Assembly: GCF_002846495.1 (NCBI RefSeq)
Contig: NZ_PJNE01000001.1
Span: forward strand, 620,001-684,000
Length of the DNA stretch: 64,000 nt
Direction: 5' to 3'
Origin: Phycicoccus duodecadis
GTDB lineage: Bacteria; Actinomycetota; Actinomycetes; Actinomycetales; Dermatophilaceae
Part shown: positions 26,485-35,303 of the stretch, piece by piece
How positions within the stretch are numbered: the stretch's first letter is position 1
How the letters are laid out: every line of letters starts with the position of its first letter
Translations under genes and position numbers: made by a program
Notes under the pieces: generated by a model
The model's input: only the letters and a program-made list of their open reading frames with translations
Told to the model about the DNA's origin: nothing
Databases searched by the model: none

Positions 26485-27623
26485 CCCTGTTCGCGCTCGT
26501 CGCCCTGCTGGTCATCGGGGCGTTCCTCGTCGTCGTCTGGCACCGGCTCGCCATCGCCCCGCAGTGGGGGCGCCGCTGGCCGGCGGTGGTCGTCGCGCTC
26601 GTCCTGGCCGCGCTGGCCGCCGCCGTCCCCGCCGGGTTCGACGTGTGGGGCGGGCGCTGGACGCCGGCCCAGATGCGCCCCATCGTCTGGACCGGGCAGG
26701 CCTTCCTCGCGACCTGCCTGTACCTGTTCCTCGGGCTCGTCGCGGTGTGGCTGGTGGCCGTGGGCATCTGGCTGGTCCGCTGGCGCCACGACCACGGGCG
26801 CCTCGCCCGCCGCCGGCTCAACCGGGTGGCCTCGCCGCTCGTGGCCCTGGTCGCCGTCGGCCTCACCGCGTACGGCGCGGTGGCCGCCGCGCATCCCACC
26901 GCCACCGCGTACGAGCTGTCCTCGCCGCAGCTGCCGCAGCAGTTCGACGGCACCCGCGTCGCCCTCATCACCGACCTGCACGCCGGCGCGGTGCGCAGCG
27001 CCGACTTCACCCGGCGCGTGGTCGACCTCGTCAACGCGCAGCGCCCCGACCTCGTCGTCATCGCGGGCGACCTCGTCGACGGCACCGCCGAGCGGTACGG
27101 CCCCGAGATCGCCCCGCTCGCCGACCTGCGAGCGCCGCTCGGGGTCTACGCCACGACCGGCAACCACGAGATGTACCGCGACACCGCCAACTGGGTGCGC
27201 GCGTTCGAGGCCACCGGCATCACCGTGCTGAAGAACCAGTCGGTGCCACTGACCCGCGACGGCGCCACCATCACGCTCGCGGGGGTGCACGACTGGTCCG
27301 GCCAGGGGGCGTTCCTCCCCGACTACGACGCGGCCCTCGCGGGGGTCGACCCGGGCGGGTTCACCCTGCTGTCGGCGCACCAGCCCCGGCAGGCGTTCGC
27401 AGTCGGAGGTCGTGGGGTCGACCTCCAGCTGTCGGGGCACACCCACGGCGGGCAGCTCTGGCCCATCCGCTACCTCGTCCCGCTGCAGCAGCCGATGGTC
27501 GACGGGAAGGCCGTTGTCGGGGACACCCCGGTCATCACCTCGCGCGGTGCCGGTGCCTGGGGGCCTGCCGTCCGCGTGGGCGCCGACCCGGAGGTCCCGA
27601 TCATCACGCTACGGCGCTCGTGA
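26481..27623 (+). CDS. Membrane metallophosphoesterase (calcineurin-like)
   Basis: A 380-residue protein with about four N-terminal membrane helices (residues 2-20, 35-52, 75-97, 115-135) and a calcineurin-like phosphoesterase domain with all metal-binding blocks: [24 protein letters not shown] and [12 protein letters not shown]. The layout resembles YkuE/YaeI-type enzymes that hydrolyse UDP-diacylglucosamine or other phosphodiesters at the membrane. The start overlaps the peroxidase stop and the stop overlaps the tag start, so all three are co-translated. Exact substrate unknown. Confidence 0.9.
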   Translation: MTLFALVALLVIGAFLVVVWHRLAIAPQWGRRWPAVVVALVLAALAAAVPAGFDVWGGRWTPAQMRPIVWTGQAFLATCLYLFLGLVAVWLVAVGIWLVRWRHDHGRLARRRLNRVASPLVALVAVGLTAYGAVAAAHPTATAYELSSPQLPQQFDGTRVALITDLHAGAVRSADFTRRVVDLVNAQRPDLVVIAGDLVDGTAERYGPEIAPLADLRAPLGVYATTGNHEMYRDTANWVRAFEATGITVLKNQSVPLTRDGATITLAGVHDWSGQGAFLPDYDAALAGVDPGGFTLLSAHQPRQAFAVGGRGVDLQLSGHTHGGQLWPIRYLVPLQQPMVDGKAVVGDTPVITSRGAGAWGPAVRVGADPEVPIITLRRS

Positions 27624-28225
27624 GCGACCCCGGGGTCGTCGTGGGGCCCGACGGTCTCGCGCGCCCGGCGTGGGCCGCCACCGACCCGCTGCTGCGGGAG
27701 TACTACGACACCGAGTGGGGGATGCCGGTGCGCGACGAGCGCGGGCTGTTCGAGCGGCTCTCGCTCGAGGCGTTCCAGTCGGGGCTGTCGTGGGCGACGA
27801 TCCTGCGCAAGCGGGCGGCGTTCCGGGCGGCGTTCGACGGCTTCGACCCCGAGGCGGTCGCGGCGTACGGCGAGGCCGACGTGGCGCGGCTGATGGCGGA
27901 TGCCGGGATCGTGCGCAACCGCGCCAAGGTCGCCGCGACCATCGGCAACGCCCGGGCCACCCTCGCCCTGCGCGACGACCCCGACGGCGACCTGGCGCGC
28001 CTGGTCTGGTCGTTCCGCCCGGCCGAGACCCCGCACCCCGTCACGTACGCCGACGTCCCCACCACCTCGCCCGAGTCCCTCGCGCTCAGCAAGGCCCTCA
28101 AGCGGAAGGGGTTCTCGTTCGTCGGGCCCACCACGATGTTCGCGCTGATGGAGGCCGTCGGCATCGTCGACACCCACCTGCTGGCCAGCCACCGGCGCGG
28201 CACCAGCGGCATCTGGCCCGCCTGA
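27620..28225 (+). CDS. tag: DNA-3-methyladenine glycosylase I (Tag), zinc ligands apparently missing
   Basis: A 201-residue Tag-family glycosylase: YYDTEWGMPV near the N-terminus, LSLEAFQSGLSWATILRKR, VRNRAKVAATIGNA, and KRKGFSFVGPTTMFALMEAVGIVDTHL. It excises 3-methyladenine from alkylated DNA. In E. coli Tag a structural zinc is held by Cys4, His17, His175 and Cys179. Here the positions read Pro, Tyr, His and Ser, so three of four ligands are gone. The catalytic core looks intact. The GTG overlaps the phosphoesterase stop (GTGA). Confidence 0.9.
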   Translation: MSDPGVVVGPDGLARPAWAATDPLLREYYDTEWGMPVRDERGLFERLSLEAFQSGLSWATILRKRAAFRAAFDGFDPEAVAAYGEADVARLMADAGIVRNRAKVAATIGNARATLALRDDPDGDLARLVWSFRPAETPHPVTYADVPTTSPESLALSKALKRKGFSFVGPTTMFALMEAVGIVDTHLLASHRRGTSGIWPA

Positions 28226-28253
28226 GCCGACGCGCGCCTGCCCCGCCCAGGCC

Positions 28254-28310
28254 GCCGAATCCCGCTCAGATTGCCGAACCCCGCTCAGATTGCCGACCCA
28301 CCCTCGGATC
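28254..28310. repeat. Three tandem 19-bp repeats after tag
   Basis: Units GCCGAATCCCGCTCAGATT, a copy with one change, and a third more diverged copy starting GCCGACCC. They begin 29 bases after the tag stop. Same period as arrays at 24.3 kb and 47.9 kb, but mostly different sequence. Confidence 0.75.
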
Positions 28311-28385
28311 GGCGAGCCGCCCCCCTATAGGGCCGGTGCCGGCCGATACCGCCGGTGCGAAGCGGGGTGGCACGACGCCAGAACG

Positions 28386-28424
28386 CAGAAGAGACCGGAC
28401 GAGAAGCGTGTCCGGTCTCTTCTG
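28386..28424 (-). terminator. Terminator downstream of tRNA-Ala
   Basis: A perfect 15-bp inverted repeat (28386-28400 with 28410-28424, 9-nt loop) begins seven bases beyond the tRNA 3' end. It is the obvious stop for the tRNA transcript and would also block tag read-through from the other side. Confidence 0.85.
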
Positions 28425-28430
28425 GCGTTG

Positions 28431-28503
28431 TGGAGCTGAGGGGATTCGAACCCCTGACCCCCTCCATGCCATGGAGGTGCGCTACCAACTGCGCTACAGC
28501 CCC
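28431..28503 (-). tRNA. tRNA-Ala, anticodon GGC
   Basis: A 73-nt gene that folds completely. The acceptor stem GGGGCTG/CAGCTCC includes the G3-U70 wobble pair that AlaRS requires. The D arm follows, then the anticodon stem CCTCC/GGAGG with loop ATGGCAT (anticodon GGC), and the T arm AGGGG-TTCGAAT-CCCCT, with A73 as the last base. CCA is not encoded, as is usual in actinobacteria. It reads GCC and GCU codons, GCC being among the most used in this genome. A promoter lies just upstream and a 15-bp hairpin downstream, so it is an independent unit. Confidence 0.97.
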
Positions 28504-28533
28504 GAGTGGGTGTCCCCCGAAGGGGCGACGGCG

Positions 28534-28562
28534 AGTCTACCCACGCCTCACCGCTGGCCCAA
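28534..28562 (-). promoter_or_regulatory. Promoter of tRNA-Ala (TTGGGC-N17-TAGACT)
   Basis: On the minus strand TTGGGC and TAGACT are separated by exactly 17 bases, with the expected start about 24 bases before the mature tRNA. The same TTGGGC -35 with 17-bp spacing occurs at the rplU promoter (38815-38843). Confidence 0.65.
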
Positions 28563-28569
28563 ATCGCCC

Positions 28570-29244
28570 TCAGGGAGCGAAGGTCCCCTCGGCTGAACCG
28601 CCGCCCACCGACACGTTCCAGGTGCGCAGCCGCCAGCCCTGGCGACCCTCCGCGAGCTCGGCCCAGTGGCAGTTGCCGAGCGCTCCCAGCACCCGCCACG
28701 ACACCAGCATGTCGAGACCCAGCAGCCACGACACGCCGGCCCGGCCGGCCGCCCCGTGGGTGGAGACGACGACGCACTCCCCCGGCCCGGTCGCCGCGAG
28801 GACGTCGCGCAGCGCCTCGCCCATCCGCTCCCGGACGTCGGCGAGCGACTCCCCGCCCCCGGGACGGGTGACGTCCTCACCGCGGCGCAGGGCCCCGTGC
28901 TCGTCGGGCCAGCGCCGCACGATCTCGTCGTTGGTCAGCCCCTGCCAGGCCCCGGCGTGGATCTCGCGCAGGCGCGGGTCCTCGACCAGCGGCACGCCGG
29001 CGGCCCGTGCCACCGCGGCCCCGGTGAGCCGGGCCCGCTGCAGGTCGGAGGTCACGACCCGCACCGGGGCGAGCGCGGCCAGCGCGGGGCCGGCCGCGGC
29101 GGCCTGCTCCTCACCGAGCGGCGAGAGCGGGCTGTCGAGCTGGCCCTGCCAGACCCCGGCGGCGTTCGAGGTGGTCTGGCCGTGGCGGAGCACCACGAGC
29201 CGGCGTCCCGGCCCGTCGGTGAGCGGCGGAGGGGGCCCGCTCAC
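28570..29244 (-). CDS. Histidine phosphatase, probable glucosyl-3-phosphoglycerate phosphatase
   Basis: A 224-residue phosphoglycerate-mutase-fold phosphatase. The phospho-histidine is in LVVLRHGQTTSNAAGVWQG, the second catalytic His is in VVVSTHGAAGRA, and DPRLREIHAGAWQG with GGGESLADVRERM completes the site. In Mycobacterium the gene in the same position after rsfS (Rv2419c) encodes GpgP, which dephosphorylates glucosyl-3-phosphoglycerate, so that role is likely by synteny but not certain. It overlaps the rsfS stop by four bases and ends the nadD-rsfS operon. Confidence 0.85.
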   Translation of the reverse strand: MSGPPPPLTDGPGRRLVVLRHGQTTSNAAGVWQGQLDSPLSPLGEEQAAAAGPALAALAPVRVVTSDLQRARLTGAAVARAAGVPLVEDPRLREIHAGAWQGLTNDEIVRRWPDEHGALRRGEDVTRPGGGESLADVRERMGEALRDVLAATGPGECVVVSTHGAAGRAGVSWLLGLDMLVSWRVLGALGNCHWAELAEGRQGWRLRTWNVSVGGGSAEGTFAP

Positions 29245-29621
29245 CGACCGCCCTGCTCGGTGCCGACGGCGCCGAGCTCGACGGCCGGGCAGTCCTTCCA
29301 GAGGCGCTCGAGCTCGTAGAAGTCACGCTCGTCGTCGTGCTGGACGTGCACCACGATGTCGTTGAAGTCGATGAGCACCCAGCGGCCCTCGCGCTGCCCC
29401 TCGCGGCGCACCGGCTTCGAGCCCATCTCGCGCAGGCGGTCCTCGACCTCGTCGACGATCGAGCCGACCTGCCGCTCGGACTCGGCCGAGACGATGACGA
29501 AGACGTCGGTCAGCGCCAGCTGGTCGGACACGTCGATGCCGGTGATGGTGGTCGCCAGCTTGTCGGCGGCGGCCGCCGCGGCGGTGCGGGCGAGCTCGAG
29601 CGAACGGTCGGATGCGGTCAC
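29241..29621 (-). CDS. rsfS: Ribosome silencing factor RsfS
   Basis: A 126-residue RsfS/YbeB/Iojap protein: [23 protein letters not shown] and [13 protein letters not shown] are the family signatures. RsfS binds ribosomal protein L14 and blocks subunit joining when nutrients are scarce. It overlaps nadD upstream (four bases) and the phosphatase gene downstream (ATGA), the conserved actinobacterial nadD-rsfS-phosphatase order. Confidence 0.96.
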   Translation of the reverse strand: MTASDRSLELARTAAAAAADKLATTITGIDVSDQLALTDVFVIVSAESERQVGSIVDEVEDRLREMGSKPVRREGQREGRWVLIDFNDIVVHVQHDDERDFYELERLWKDCPAVELGAVGTEQGGR

Positions 29622-30217
29622 GGTGCTCCTCGGTAGAGGCGGTGCTTGGAGATGTACTGGACGACGCCGTCGGGCACGAGGTACCAGACCGGCTGGCCGG
29701 CCCGCACGCGGTCACGGCAGTCAGTGGAGGAGATCGCCATGGCGGGGACCTCCTGGAGGATGACGCGGTCGGCGGGCAGCCCCAGCTCGGAGAGCGCGTA
29801 GCCCGGCCGGGTGACCCCGACGAACTGCGCCAGCTCGAACAGCTCGTCGGCGTCCTTCCACGACAGGATCTGGGCCAGCGCATCGGCGCCGGTGATGAAG
29901 AACAGGTCGGCGTCCGGGCGCTGGGCCGTGAGGTCACGCAGGGTGTCGACGGTGTAGGTGAGGCCCTCGCGGTCGACGTCGACGCGCGAGACGGTGAAGC
30001 GCGGGTTCGACGCCGTGGCCACGACCGTCATCAGGTACCGGTGCTCGGCCGGCGAGACCTCACCGGTCTCCTTCTGCCACGGCCGCCCGGTGGGGACGAA
30101 GACGACCTCGTCGAGCCCGAGCAGGGCCTGGACCTCGGAGGCCGCGACGAGGTGCCCGTGGTGGATGGGGTCGAACGTGCCACCCATCACCCCGAGCCGC
30201 AGCCGGGACCCGCTCAG
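29618..30217 (-). CDS. nadD: Nicotinate-mononucleotide adenylyltransferase NadD
   Basis: A nucleotidyltransferase with [12 protein letters not shown] (ATP site) and [13 protein letters not shown] (second signature), making deamido-NAD from nicotinate mononucleotide and ATP. The start is unusual: the conserved first strand ([12 protein letters not shown]) begins before the first GTG (30190) or ATG (30187), and the only in-frame candidate that keeps it is a CTG at 30217, which overlaps the previous stop (CTGA). I annotate that CTG, about 199 residues, but a GTG start giving a slightly clipped protein cannot be excluded. Confidence 0.9.
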   Translation of the reverse strand: MSGSRLRLGVMGGTFDPIHHGHLVAASEVQALLGLDEVVFVPTGRPWQKETGEVSPAEHRYLMTVVATASNPRFTVSRVDVDREGLTYTVDTLRDLTAQRPDADLFFITGADALAQILSWKDADELFELAQFVGVTRPGYALSELGLPADRVILQEVPAMAISSTDCRDRVRAGQPVWYLVPDGVVQYISKHRLYRGAP

Positions 30218-30480
30218 TGGTGGCCCGGGCTCTCGGGCCAGTGGGGCTCGTCGTGGCCGACGGGCGCACCCTGGCCGTCCGGCGCGCCGTGGCGACCCGC
30301 GGCACCGTGGCCGTGCGACCCGGGCGGGGCGTACTTGTTGTGGGTCCCCCGGAAGGACCAGGTGAGGCCGAGGAGGAAGGCGAACGCCAGGAGCGCGATG
30401 ACGGCGATGAGCCACGGCGGGATCGGGAGCTCACGAGGGGTGGACCCCTCGGCGGCGATGAGGGCGGCGAACGTCGACAT
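30214..30480 (-). CDS. Small membrane protein upstream of nadD
   Basis: 88 residues, not recognised. One membrane helix at about 22-42 ([19 protein letters not shown]), a short linker with a basic cluster, and a Gly/His/Pro-rich C-terminus holding about nine histidines that might bind a metal. Short membrane proteins occupy this position before nadD in other actinobacteria. The ATG has TACGCT seven bases upstream (30488-30493), a leaderless arrangement. It is the first gene of the nadD-rsfS-phosphatase operon. Confidence 0.75.
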   Translation of the reverse strand: MSTFAALIAAEGSTPRELPIPPWLIAVIALLAFAFLLGLTWSFRGTHNKYAPPGSHGHGAAGRHGAPDGQGAPVGHDEPHWPESPGHH

Positions 30481-30487
30481 GGGGCCC

Positions 30488-30493
30488 AGCGTA
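30488..30493 (-). promoter_or_regulatory. -10 hexamer TACGCT of the nadD operon
   Basis: TACGCT on the minus strand, seven bases before the ATG at 30480. The DnaA-box-like motifs at 30503-30569 cover the region where its -35 would lie. Confidence 0.5.
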
Positions 30494-30502
30494 CCGTCCC
30501 GG

Positions 30503-30569
30503 TTGTCCACGGATTTCGTCCACAGGCCTGTGTACGACCGGGGCGCCGAGCACCCGAGCCTGTGGACGG
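30503..30569. promoter_or_regulatory. Cluster of three DnaA-box-like motifs upstream of the nadD operon
   Basis: TTGTCCACG (30503), TCGTCCACA (30516) and TGTGGACGG (30561, reverse strand) match 8, 8 and 7 of 9 positions of the actinobacterial DnaA box. They overlap the presumed -35 region of the nadD operon promoter. DnaA could tie NAD synthesis to replication, but no binding is shown. Confidence 0.35.
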
Positions 30570-30613
30570 GCGGTGGACCGTCGACCACGCCTCGGAGAGT
30601 TCCGCGGAACCGC

Positions 30614-30642
30614 TTGCACTCCCTCCCGGGGGGCACTAGAAC
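30614..30642 (+). promoter_or_regulatory. Candidate sigma-A promoter TTGCAC-N17-TAGAAC
   Basis: A good -35 and -10 with ideal 17-bp spacing in the 550-bp gap before the glycosyltransferase gene. Predicted start near 30649. No Shine-Dalgarno plus start codon follows; instead a strong terminator lies about 310 bases on. Confidence 0.5.
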
Positions 30643-30648
30643 AGACCC

Positions 30649-30961
30649 CACGCCCGCTGCGCGGGGCAGGCCCGGACGGCGAGAACCACCGGTCCGGTCC
30701 CGACCAGCAGGTGGGTCGTTCGGATAACGGCACATCGTCCTCCCCGGGAGACCGGAGGGGCCGTACACGTCCTCGGGGGTGTACGCCGCGCGCGACGGCG
30801 CGGGTGCTGCGGCCGACGGCCCGGAGTCGAAGTCCGTCCTCTGGGCGGCGCCACCGTCGCGTGGCAGACCTTGTGCGGCTCGCCGCACGGACCGACCGGC
30901 TCGGTACCGCCGGTGGCCGCGCCGCCGGTGAGGGCCCCCGATCTCATACTCGGGGGCCCTC
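30649..30961 (+). ncRNA. Candidate small non-coding RNA of about 310 nt
   Basis: The interval is bounded by the promoter at 30614-30642 and a 12-bp hairpin terminator at 30930-30961. I found no convincing reading frame with a ribosome-binding site inside it on the plus strand. It contains several local inverted repeats (for example around 30748-30770). It lacks the conserved blocks I know for RNase P RNA, tmRNA, SRP RNA or common riboswitches. It may be a long leader terminated before the glycosyltransferase gene, or a stand-alone RNA. Confidence 0.35.
30930..30961. terminator. 12-bp perfect hairpin terminator
   Basis: GAGGGCCCCCGA at 30930-30941 pairs with 30950-30961 around an 8-nt loop (TCTCATAC). 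It ends 69 bases before the glycosyltransferase start, and no annotated gene ends into it from either side, so it must close an unannotated transcript. Confidence 0.75.
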
Positions 30962-31017
30962 CGCCGTACCCACAGGTGGGTCACATGCGATCACGGCGCC
31001 GCCACAGCCCCCGCCCG

Positions 31018-31023
31018 TACGCT
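31018..31023 (+). promoter_or_regulatory. -10 hexamer TACGCT of the glycosyltransferase gene
   Basis: TACGCT then 7 bases then ATG at 31031; leaderless arrangement. Confidence 0.55.
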
Positions 31024-31030
31024 GGTCGAC

Positions 31031-32023
31031 ATGTCCGAGGTCGAGCTCACGGTCGTCGTGCCGATGTACAACGAGCAGGAGGTCATCCCCCTGTTCGTCG
31101 AACGGCTGCGCCCGCTGGCCCAGGGCTGGGGGGTCACCTACGAGATCCTCTGCGTCGACGACGGCTCCAGCGACGCCACCCCCGTGCTCCTCCAGCGCCT
31201 GCGCCGCGAGTGGGACGCCGTGCGCGTGGTGCGGCTGCGCACGAACGCCGGCCACCAGGCCGCCATCTCGGCGGGGCTGCAGCGGGCCCGCGGGCGCTAC
31301 GTCGTCACCATCGACGCCGACCTGCAGGACCCGCCCGAGGTCATCGGCGAGATGCTGCGCACGGCTCGTGAGGAGCACGCCGACGTCGTCTACGGCGTGC
31401 GCTCGGACCGCTCGAGCGACACCACCTTCAAGCGCGTGACGGCGCGGGCCTTCTACCGCTCGATCCGCGCCCTCTCCGACGTCGACGCCCGGGTCGACGC
31501 CGGTGACTTCCGCCTGATGTCGCGGGCCACCGTCGACGCCGTCAACGCCCTGCCCGAGCACAACCGGGTGCTGCGCCTCGTCGTGCCCGCGCTCGGCTTC
31601 CCCAGCGCCTCGGTCGAGTACCGGCGCGCCCCGCGGGCCGCGGGCGAGTCCAAGTACCCGCTCGCCACGATGATCCGGCTCTCCGTCGACGGCGTCACCG
31701 GGTTCTCGACGGCGCCGCTGCGCTTCGCGACCTGGCTGGGGCTGCTCGGTGGCCTGGCCGCGGTGGTCGTGCTCGTCTTCGCGCTGGTGTCGATGCTGAT
31801 GGGCAACACCCTCCCCGGCTGGACCTCGACGGTCGTCATCGTCGCGGCCGTCGGGGCCGTGCAGCTGCTGGCGCTCGGCATCCTCGGTGAGTACGTGGGC
31901 CGCACCTACACCGCGCTCCAGGCCCGCCCCGCGTACTTCGTGGCCCACGACAGCCTGGATGCCGCCGCCGACGCGCCGCCGTCAGCGGGCCGGCCGGGGG
32001 TGGGGTCTCAGACCCGCACCTGA
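31031..32023 (+). CDS. Family 2 glycosyltransferase, dolichol/polyprenyl-phosphate sugar synthase type
   Basis: A 330-residue GT-A enzyme: [25 protein letters not shown] (nucleotide-sugar aspartates), [12 protein letters not shown] (metal DXD-like), and [16 protein letters not shown] before two C-terminal membrane helices at ~236-260 and ~270-295. This is the GtrB/DPM1-like layout that loads a sugar onto polyprenyl phosphate for later transfer outside the membrane. No flippase or acceptor gene is adjacent. The start is fixed by a TACGCT -10 seven bases upstream. The 3' end overlaps the end of proA on the other strand by 16 bases. Confidence 0.9.
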   Translation: MSEVELTVVVPMYNEQEVIPLFVERLRPLAQGWGVTYEILCVDDGSSDATPVLLQRLRREWDAVRVVRLRTNAGHQAAISAGLQRARGRYVVTIDADLQDPPEVIGEMLRTAREEHADVVYGVRSDRSSDTTFKRVTARAFYRSIRALSDVDARVDAGDFRLMSRATVDAVNALPEHNRVLRLVVPALGFPSASVEYRRAPRAAGESKYPLATMIRLSVDGVTGFSTAPLRFATWLGLLGGLAAVVVLVFALVSMLMGNTLPGWTSTVVIVAAVGAVQLLALGILGEYVGRTYTALQARPAYFVAHDSLDAAADAPPSAGRPGVGSQTRT

Positions 32024-33300
32024 CCGTCGCCCTCGACGACCCACTTGGTGCTGGTCAGCTCGGGCAGGGCCATCGGGCCGCGGGCGTGCAGCTTCTGGGT
32101 CGAGATGCCGATCTCGGCGCCGAACCCGAACTCGCCGCCGTCGGTGAAGCGGGTGCTGGCGTTGACCATCACCGCGGCGGCGTCGACCTCGGCGGTGAAG
32201 CGGCGCGCGGCGGCCCGGTCGTCGGTGACGATGGCCTCGGTGTGCCCGGAGCCGTAGCGCCGGATGTGCTCGAGCGCGGCGTCGAGGTCGTCGACGACGC
32301 CCACCGACATCTCGAGGCCGTGGAACTCGGTGGCGAAGTGCTCGGCGGTGGCGGTGTCGTGGGGCACACCGGCGAGCTCGGCGGCCGCGCCGGCTCCGGC
32401 GTCGGTGTGCAGGACCACGCCCTCGGCCGAGAGGGCGGCCAGCACCTTGGGCAGGAACGCGTCGGCGACGGCGCGGTGCACCAGCAGCGACTCGGCCGCG
32501 TTGCAGACGCTCGGCCGGTGGGTCTTGGAGTTGACCGCGATGGCGAGCGCGGTCTCGAGGTCGGCGCGGGCGTCGACGTAGACGTGACAGTTGCCGATGC
32601 CGGTCTCGATGACGGGCACGGTCGAGCCGGTGACGACGGCCTGGATGAGCTCGGTGCCGCCGCGCGGGATGAGGAGGTCGACCAGGCCGCGGGCGGTCAT
32701 CAGGGCGCGCACGACGCCGTGGCCGCCGTCGAGCAGCGAGACGGCGTCGGGGGGCAGGCCCTGGGCCTCCAGCGCCGCGCGCAGGACGCTGACCAGGGCC
32801 CGGTTGGTGTCGGCGGCGGCGCTGCCCCCACGCAGGATGACGGCGTTGCCGGACTTCAGGCCGAGACCGGCGGCGTCGACGGTGACGTTGGGGCGGGCCT
32901 CGTAGATCATCCCGACCACGCCCATCGGGACCCGCACCTGACGGATCTGGAGGCCGTTGGCCAGGGTCGAGCCGCGCACCACCTCGCCCACCGGGTCGGG
33001 CAGGCCGGCGATGTCGCGCAGGGCCTGGGCGACGGCGGCGACGCGGGGCGGGTCGAGGCGCAGGCGGTCCTGGAGGCTCTCGGTCATCCCCTGTGCGCGG
33101 CCGCGCTCGAGGTCGCGGGCGTTGGCGGTGACGATGTCGTCGGTGGCGGCGACGAGGGCGTCGGCCAGGGCGTGCAGGGCGGCGTCCTTCTCGGCCCGCG
33201 ACAGCAGCGCGAGGCGGCGCGAGGCGGTACCGGCGGCCTCGGCCAGGACCCGGACCCGCTCGACGTCGGCGGGGTCGATGCCGTCGGTGCGCTCGGTCAT
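32008..33300 (-). CDS. proA: Gamma-glutamyl phosphate reductase
   Basis: A 430-residue aldehyde-dehydrogenase-fold enzyme of proline synthesis, reducing glutamyl-5-phosphate to the semialdehyde with NADPH. Visible: [20 protein letters not shown], the catalytic cysteine in [15 protein letters not shown], and the C-terminal [23 protein letters not shown]. It is separated from proB by the opposite-strand pdxY and an amidohydrolase gene, so the two proline genes are not one operon here. The ATG has TATCCT six bases upstream (leaderless). The 3' end overlaps the convergent glycosyltransferase gene by 16 bases. Confidence 0.97.
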   Translation of the reverse strand: MTERTDGIDPADVERVRVLAEAAGTASRRLALLSRAEKDAALHALADALVAATDDIVTANARDLERGRAQGMTESLQDRLRLDPPRVAAVAQALRDIAGLPDPVGEVVRGSTLANGLQIRQVRVPMGVVGMIYEARPNVTVDAAGLGLKSGNAVILRGGSAAADTNRALVSVLRAALEAQGLPPDAVSLLDGGHGVVRALMTARGLVDLLIPRGGTELIQAVVTGSTVPVIETGIGNCHVYVDARADLETALAIAVNSKTHRPSVCNAAESLLVHRAVADAFLPKVLAALSAEGVVLHTDAGAGAAAELAGVPHDTATAEHFATEFHGLEMSVGVVDDLDAALEHIRRYGSGHTEAIVTDDRAAARRFTAEVDAAAVMVNASTRFTDGGEFGFGAEIGISTQKLHARGPMALPELTSTKWVVEGDGQVRV

Positions 33301-33306
33301 GCGCCC

Positions 33307-33312
33307 AGGATA
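33307..33312 (-). promoter_or_regulatory. -10 hexamer TATCCT of proA
   Basis: TATCCT on the minus strand followed by six bases and the proA ATG; leaderless arrangement. Confidence 0.55.
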
Positions 33313-33423
33313 GGCGGGCCGGCGGCGGCCTGCCGAGGCGTTTCCCGGGGTGGGCAGTGGTCTGGCTCGGCGGTCCGGGGGCTCGGGCGCACCGGCTGCC
33401 CCGGCGGTGGAAGGATGGGACCC

Positions 33424-34278
33424 GTGACGACGATCCTGTCCATCCAGTCCTCCGTCGCGTACGGCCACGTCGGCAACTCCGCGGCGGTCTTCCCGCTCCA
33501 GCGGCTCGGCGTCGAGGTGTGGCCGGTGCACACGGTGCACTTCTCGAACCACACCGGCTACGGCGCCTGGCGCGGTCCGCTGATGCCGGCCGACGACGTC
33601 CGCGAGGTCGTCACCGGTATCGAGGAGCGTGACGCCCTGGCCGAGGTCGACGCGGTGCTCTCGGGCTACCAGGGCGGCGAGCAGATCGGTGAGGTCATCC
33701 TCGACGCGGTGGCGCGCACCAAGGCCGCCAACCCCAACGCCATCTACGCCTGCGACCCGGTGATGGGCAACGCCACCTCGGGCTGCTTCGTCCACCCCGC
33801 CATCCCGGTGCTGCTGCGCGAGCGGGTGGTCCCGCAGGCCGACCTCATCACGCCCAACCAGTTCGAGCTGGGGTTCCTCACCGAGACCGAGCCGGCCGAC
33901 CTCGACTCCACCCTCGCCTCCGTCGAGGCCGCCCGCGCCCTGGGGCCCCGCACCGTCCTGGTCACGAGCGTGCTGCGCCCCGACCGCCCCGAAGGCACCA
34001 TCGAGATGCTGGCCGTCCACGGCGACGGCGCCTGGATCGTGCAGACCCCGCAGCTGCCGATGAAGGCCAACGGCTCCGGTGACGTCACGGCCGCGCTGTT
34101 CACCGCGCACCTGCTGCAGACCGGTGACGCCGGTGTGGCCCTCGGCCGCACCGTCTCGAGCGTGTTCGACCTCCTGCAGCGCACCCTCGACTCCGGCCGG
34201 CGCGAGCTCCAGCTGGTGCAGAGCCAGGACGAGATCGCGAACCCGCGGATGCAGTTCGAGGTCGAGCGCATCCGCTGA
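33424..34278 (+). CDS. pdxY: Pyridoxal kinase PdxY-like
   Basis: A 284-residue ribokinase-fold kinase: [20 protein letters not shown] at the N-terminus, [24 protein letters not shown], and the ATP/anion-hole end [15 protein letters not shown] with the catalytic aspartate. PdxY/PdxK phosphorylate pyridoxal to the cofactor PLP. The start is GTG with AAGGA about nine bases before it. It stands alone on the plus strand inside the pro gene region. PLP is needed by the aminotransferase at 42.9 kb, though no link is implied. Confidence 0.93.
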   Translation: MTTILSIQSSVAYGHVGNSAAVFPLQRLGVEVWPVHTVHFSNHTGYGAWRGPLMPADDVREVVTGIEERDALAEVDAVLSGYQGGEQIGEVILDAVARTKAANPNAIYACDPVMGNATSGCFVHPAIPVLLRERVVPQADLITPNQFELGFLTETEPADLDSTLASVEAARALGPRTVLVTSVLRPDRPEGTIEMLAVHGDGAWIVQTPQLPMKANGSGDVTAALFTAHLLQTGDAGVALGRTVSSVFDLLQRTLDSGRRELQLVQSQDEIANPRMQFEVERIR

Positions 34279-34333
34279 CACGGCACGGAACGACGGCACG
34301 CGCGTCCGACCGCGACCGTCAGCGGCCGGCGGC

Positions 34334-35293
34334 TCAGCCGCCCTCGACCAGCCGCCGCGGCGTGTGCCAGCACACCTCGCGCAGCCAGTCGTCGTCGAGC
34401 CGGGGCTCGCGCTCGCGCAGCCGGGCCAGCGCCTCGAGCTGGTGCGCGTACGGGTACGGGATGGTCGGGAAGTCCGAGCCCAGCAGCACCTTGGGCCCGA
34501 GGTCGGCCAGCCGGGGCAGCAGTGCGTCGGGGTAGGCGCCGGCCTCGTCGATGGCCGAGAAGAAGTCGGTGAACACCATCGTGGTGTCGAGGTGGGTGCG
34601 CTCGAACTCCTCGGCCAGCGTTAGGAACTCGCCGTACTCGGGGGCGCCCAGGTGCGCCACGACGACCGTCAGCCGGGGATGGCGCTCGAGCACGCGGCGC
34701 AGCGGCACCGGCCCGGTGAACGCGTTGCCGACCGGTCCGGAGCCGGCGTGCACCACGATGGGTGTCCCCGCGTCGGCCAGCGCCCCCCACACCGGATCGA
34801 GCAGCGGGTCGTCGAGGTGGAACTCCCCCACCTGCACGTGCACCTTCCAGATCTGCGCGCCGGCGGCGATGAGCTCGGGCACGTACGTCGCCGCCTCCGG
34901 CTCGGGGTACAGCGTCGCGCTCCAGAGCGCCTCGGGCACCTCGGCGGCGAACTCCGCCGCCCAGCCGTTGAGGAAGGCGGCCACCCCCGGCTTGTGCGCG
35001 TAGGGCAGGGTGCCGAACCGCCGCACCCCGAGCGCCCGCAGCTGCTCGACCCGCTCCTCGTACGACCCGCGGTACCGGATGGGCCAGGCGCGCCCGATCT
35101 TGGGCCCCGCGGCGTCGAACACACCCCACACGGCGCGCTGGATCGACGGCGGCAGGAAGTGCACGTGCACGTCGTAGAGGCCCGGCAGCCCCAGGCCCTG
35201 CCAGAAGGCCGGCACGTCGGCGTCGGCCCACCCCCCGCCAGCGGCGTCCGGCCCGAGCGCCGACCCCGGCGACGCGTCCCTACCCCCGCTCAT
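34334..35293 (-). CDS. Amidohydrolase-family TIM-barrel hydrolase
   Basis: A 319-residue amidohydrolase_2 protein: YDVHVHF (first metal pair, near residue 40), KVHVQVG, VVHAGSG, VVVAHLG and [11 protein letters not shown] (last aspartate). The family includes decarboxylases and hydrolases of the ACMSD/o-pyrocatechuate group; the reaction here is not determinable. It starts ten bases after proB on the same strand, so it is expressed with obgE and proB. A role in proline synthesis is not suggested by its motifs. Confidence 0.85.
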   Translation of the reverse strand: MSGGRDASPGSALGPDAAGGGWADADVPAFWQGLGLPGLYDVHVHFLPPSIQRAVWGVFDAAGPKIGRAWPIRYRGSYEERVEQLRALGVRRFGTLPYAHKPGVAAFLNGWAAEFAAEVPEALWSATLYPEPEAATYVPELIAAGAQIWKVHVQVGEFHLDDPLLDPVWGALADAGTPIVVHAGSGPVGNAFTGPVPLRRVLERHPRLTVVVAHLGAPEYGEFLTLAEEFERTHLDTTMVFTDFFSAIDEAGAYPDALLPRLADLGPKVLLGSDFPTIPYPYAHQLEALARLREREPRLDDDWLREVCWHTPRRLVEGG

Positions 35294-35303
35294 CGGGGTC
35301 GCC

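Noticed and set aside
30503..30569. Replication origin
   Set aside because: Only three imperfect DnaA-box-like motifs, no AT-rich unwinding region and no dnaA, dnaN or parAB genes nearby.
30614..30642. CIRCE/HrcA heat-shock operator (TTGCACTC string)
   Set aside because: The required inverted half-site GAGTGCNAA is absent. The sequence fits a promoter better.
30649..30961. RNase P RNA, tmRNA, SRP RNA or a common riboswitch
   Set aside because: None of the conserved blocks I know for these RNAs is present, and the length fits none of them well. Left as an unclassified candidate.
30481..30984. N-terminal extension of the small membrane protein before nadD
   Set aside because: The frame stays open upstream, but the residues look like no protein family, the extension would pass through the 12-bp terminator, and the ATG at 30480 has its own -10 element.
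32008..32023. Frameshift where the glycosyltransferase and proA genes overlap
   Set aside because: A 16-bp convergent overlap leaves both proteins at normal length with typical endings, so it is a genuine overlap.
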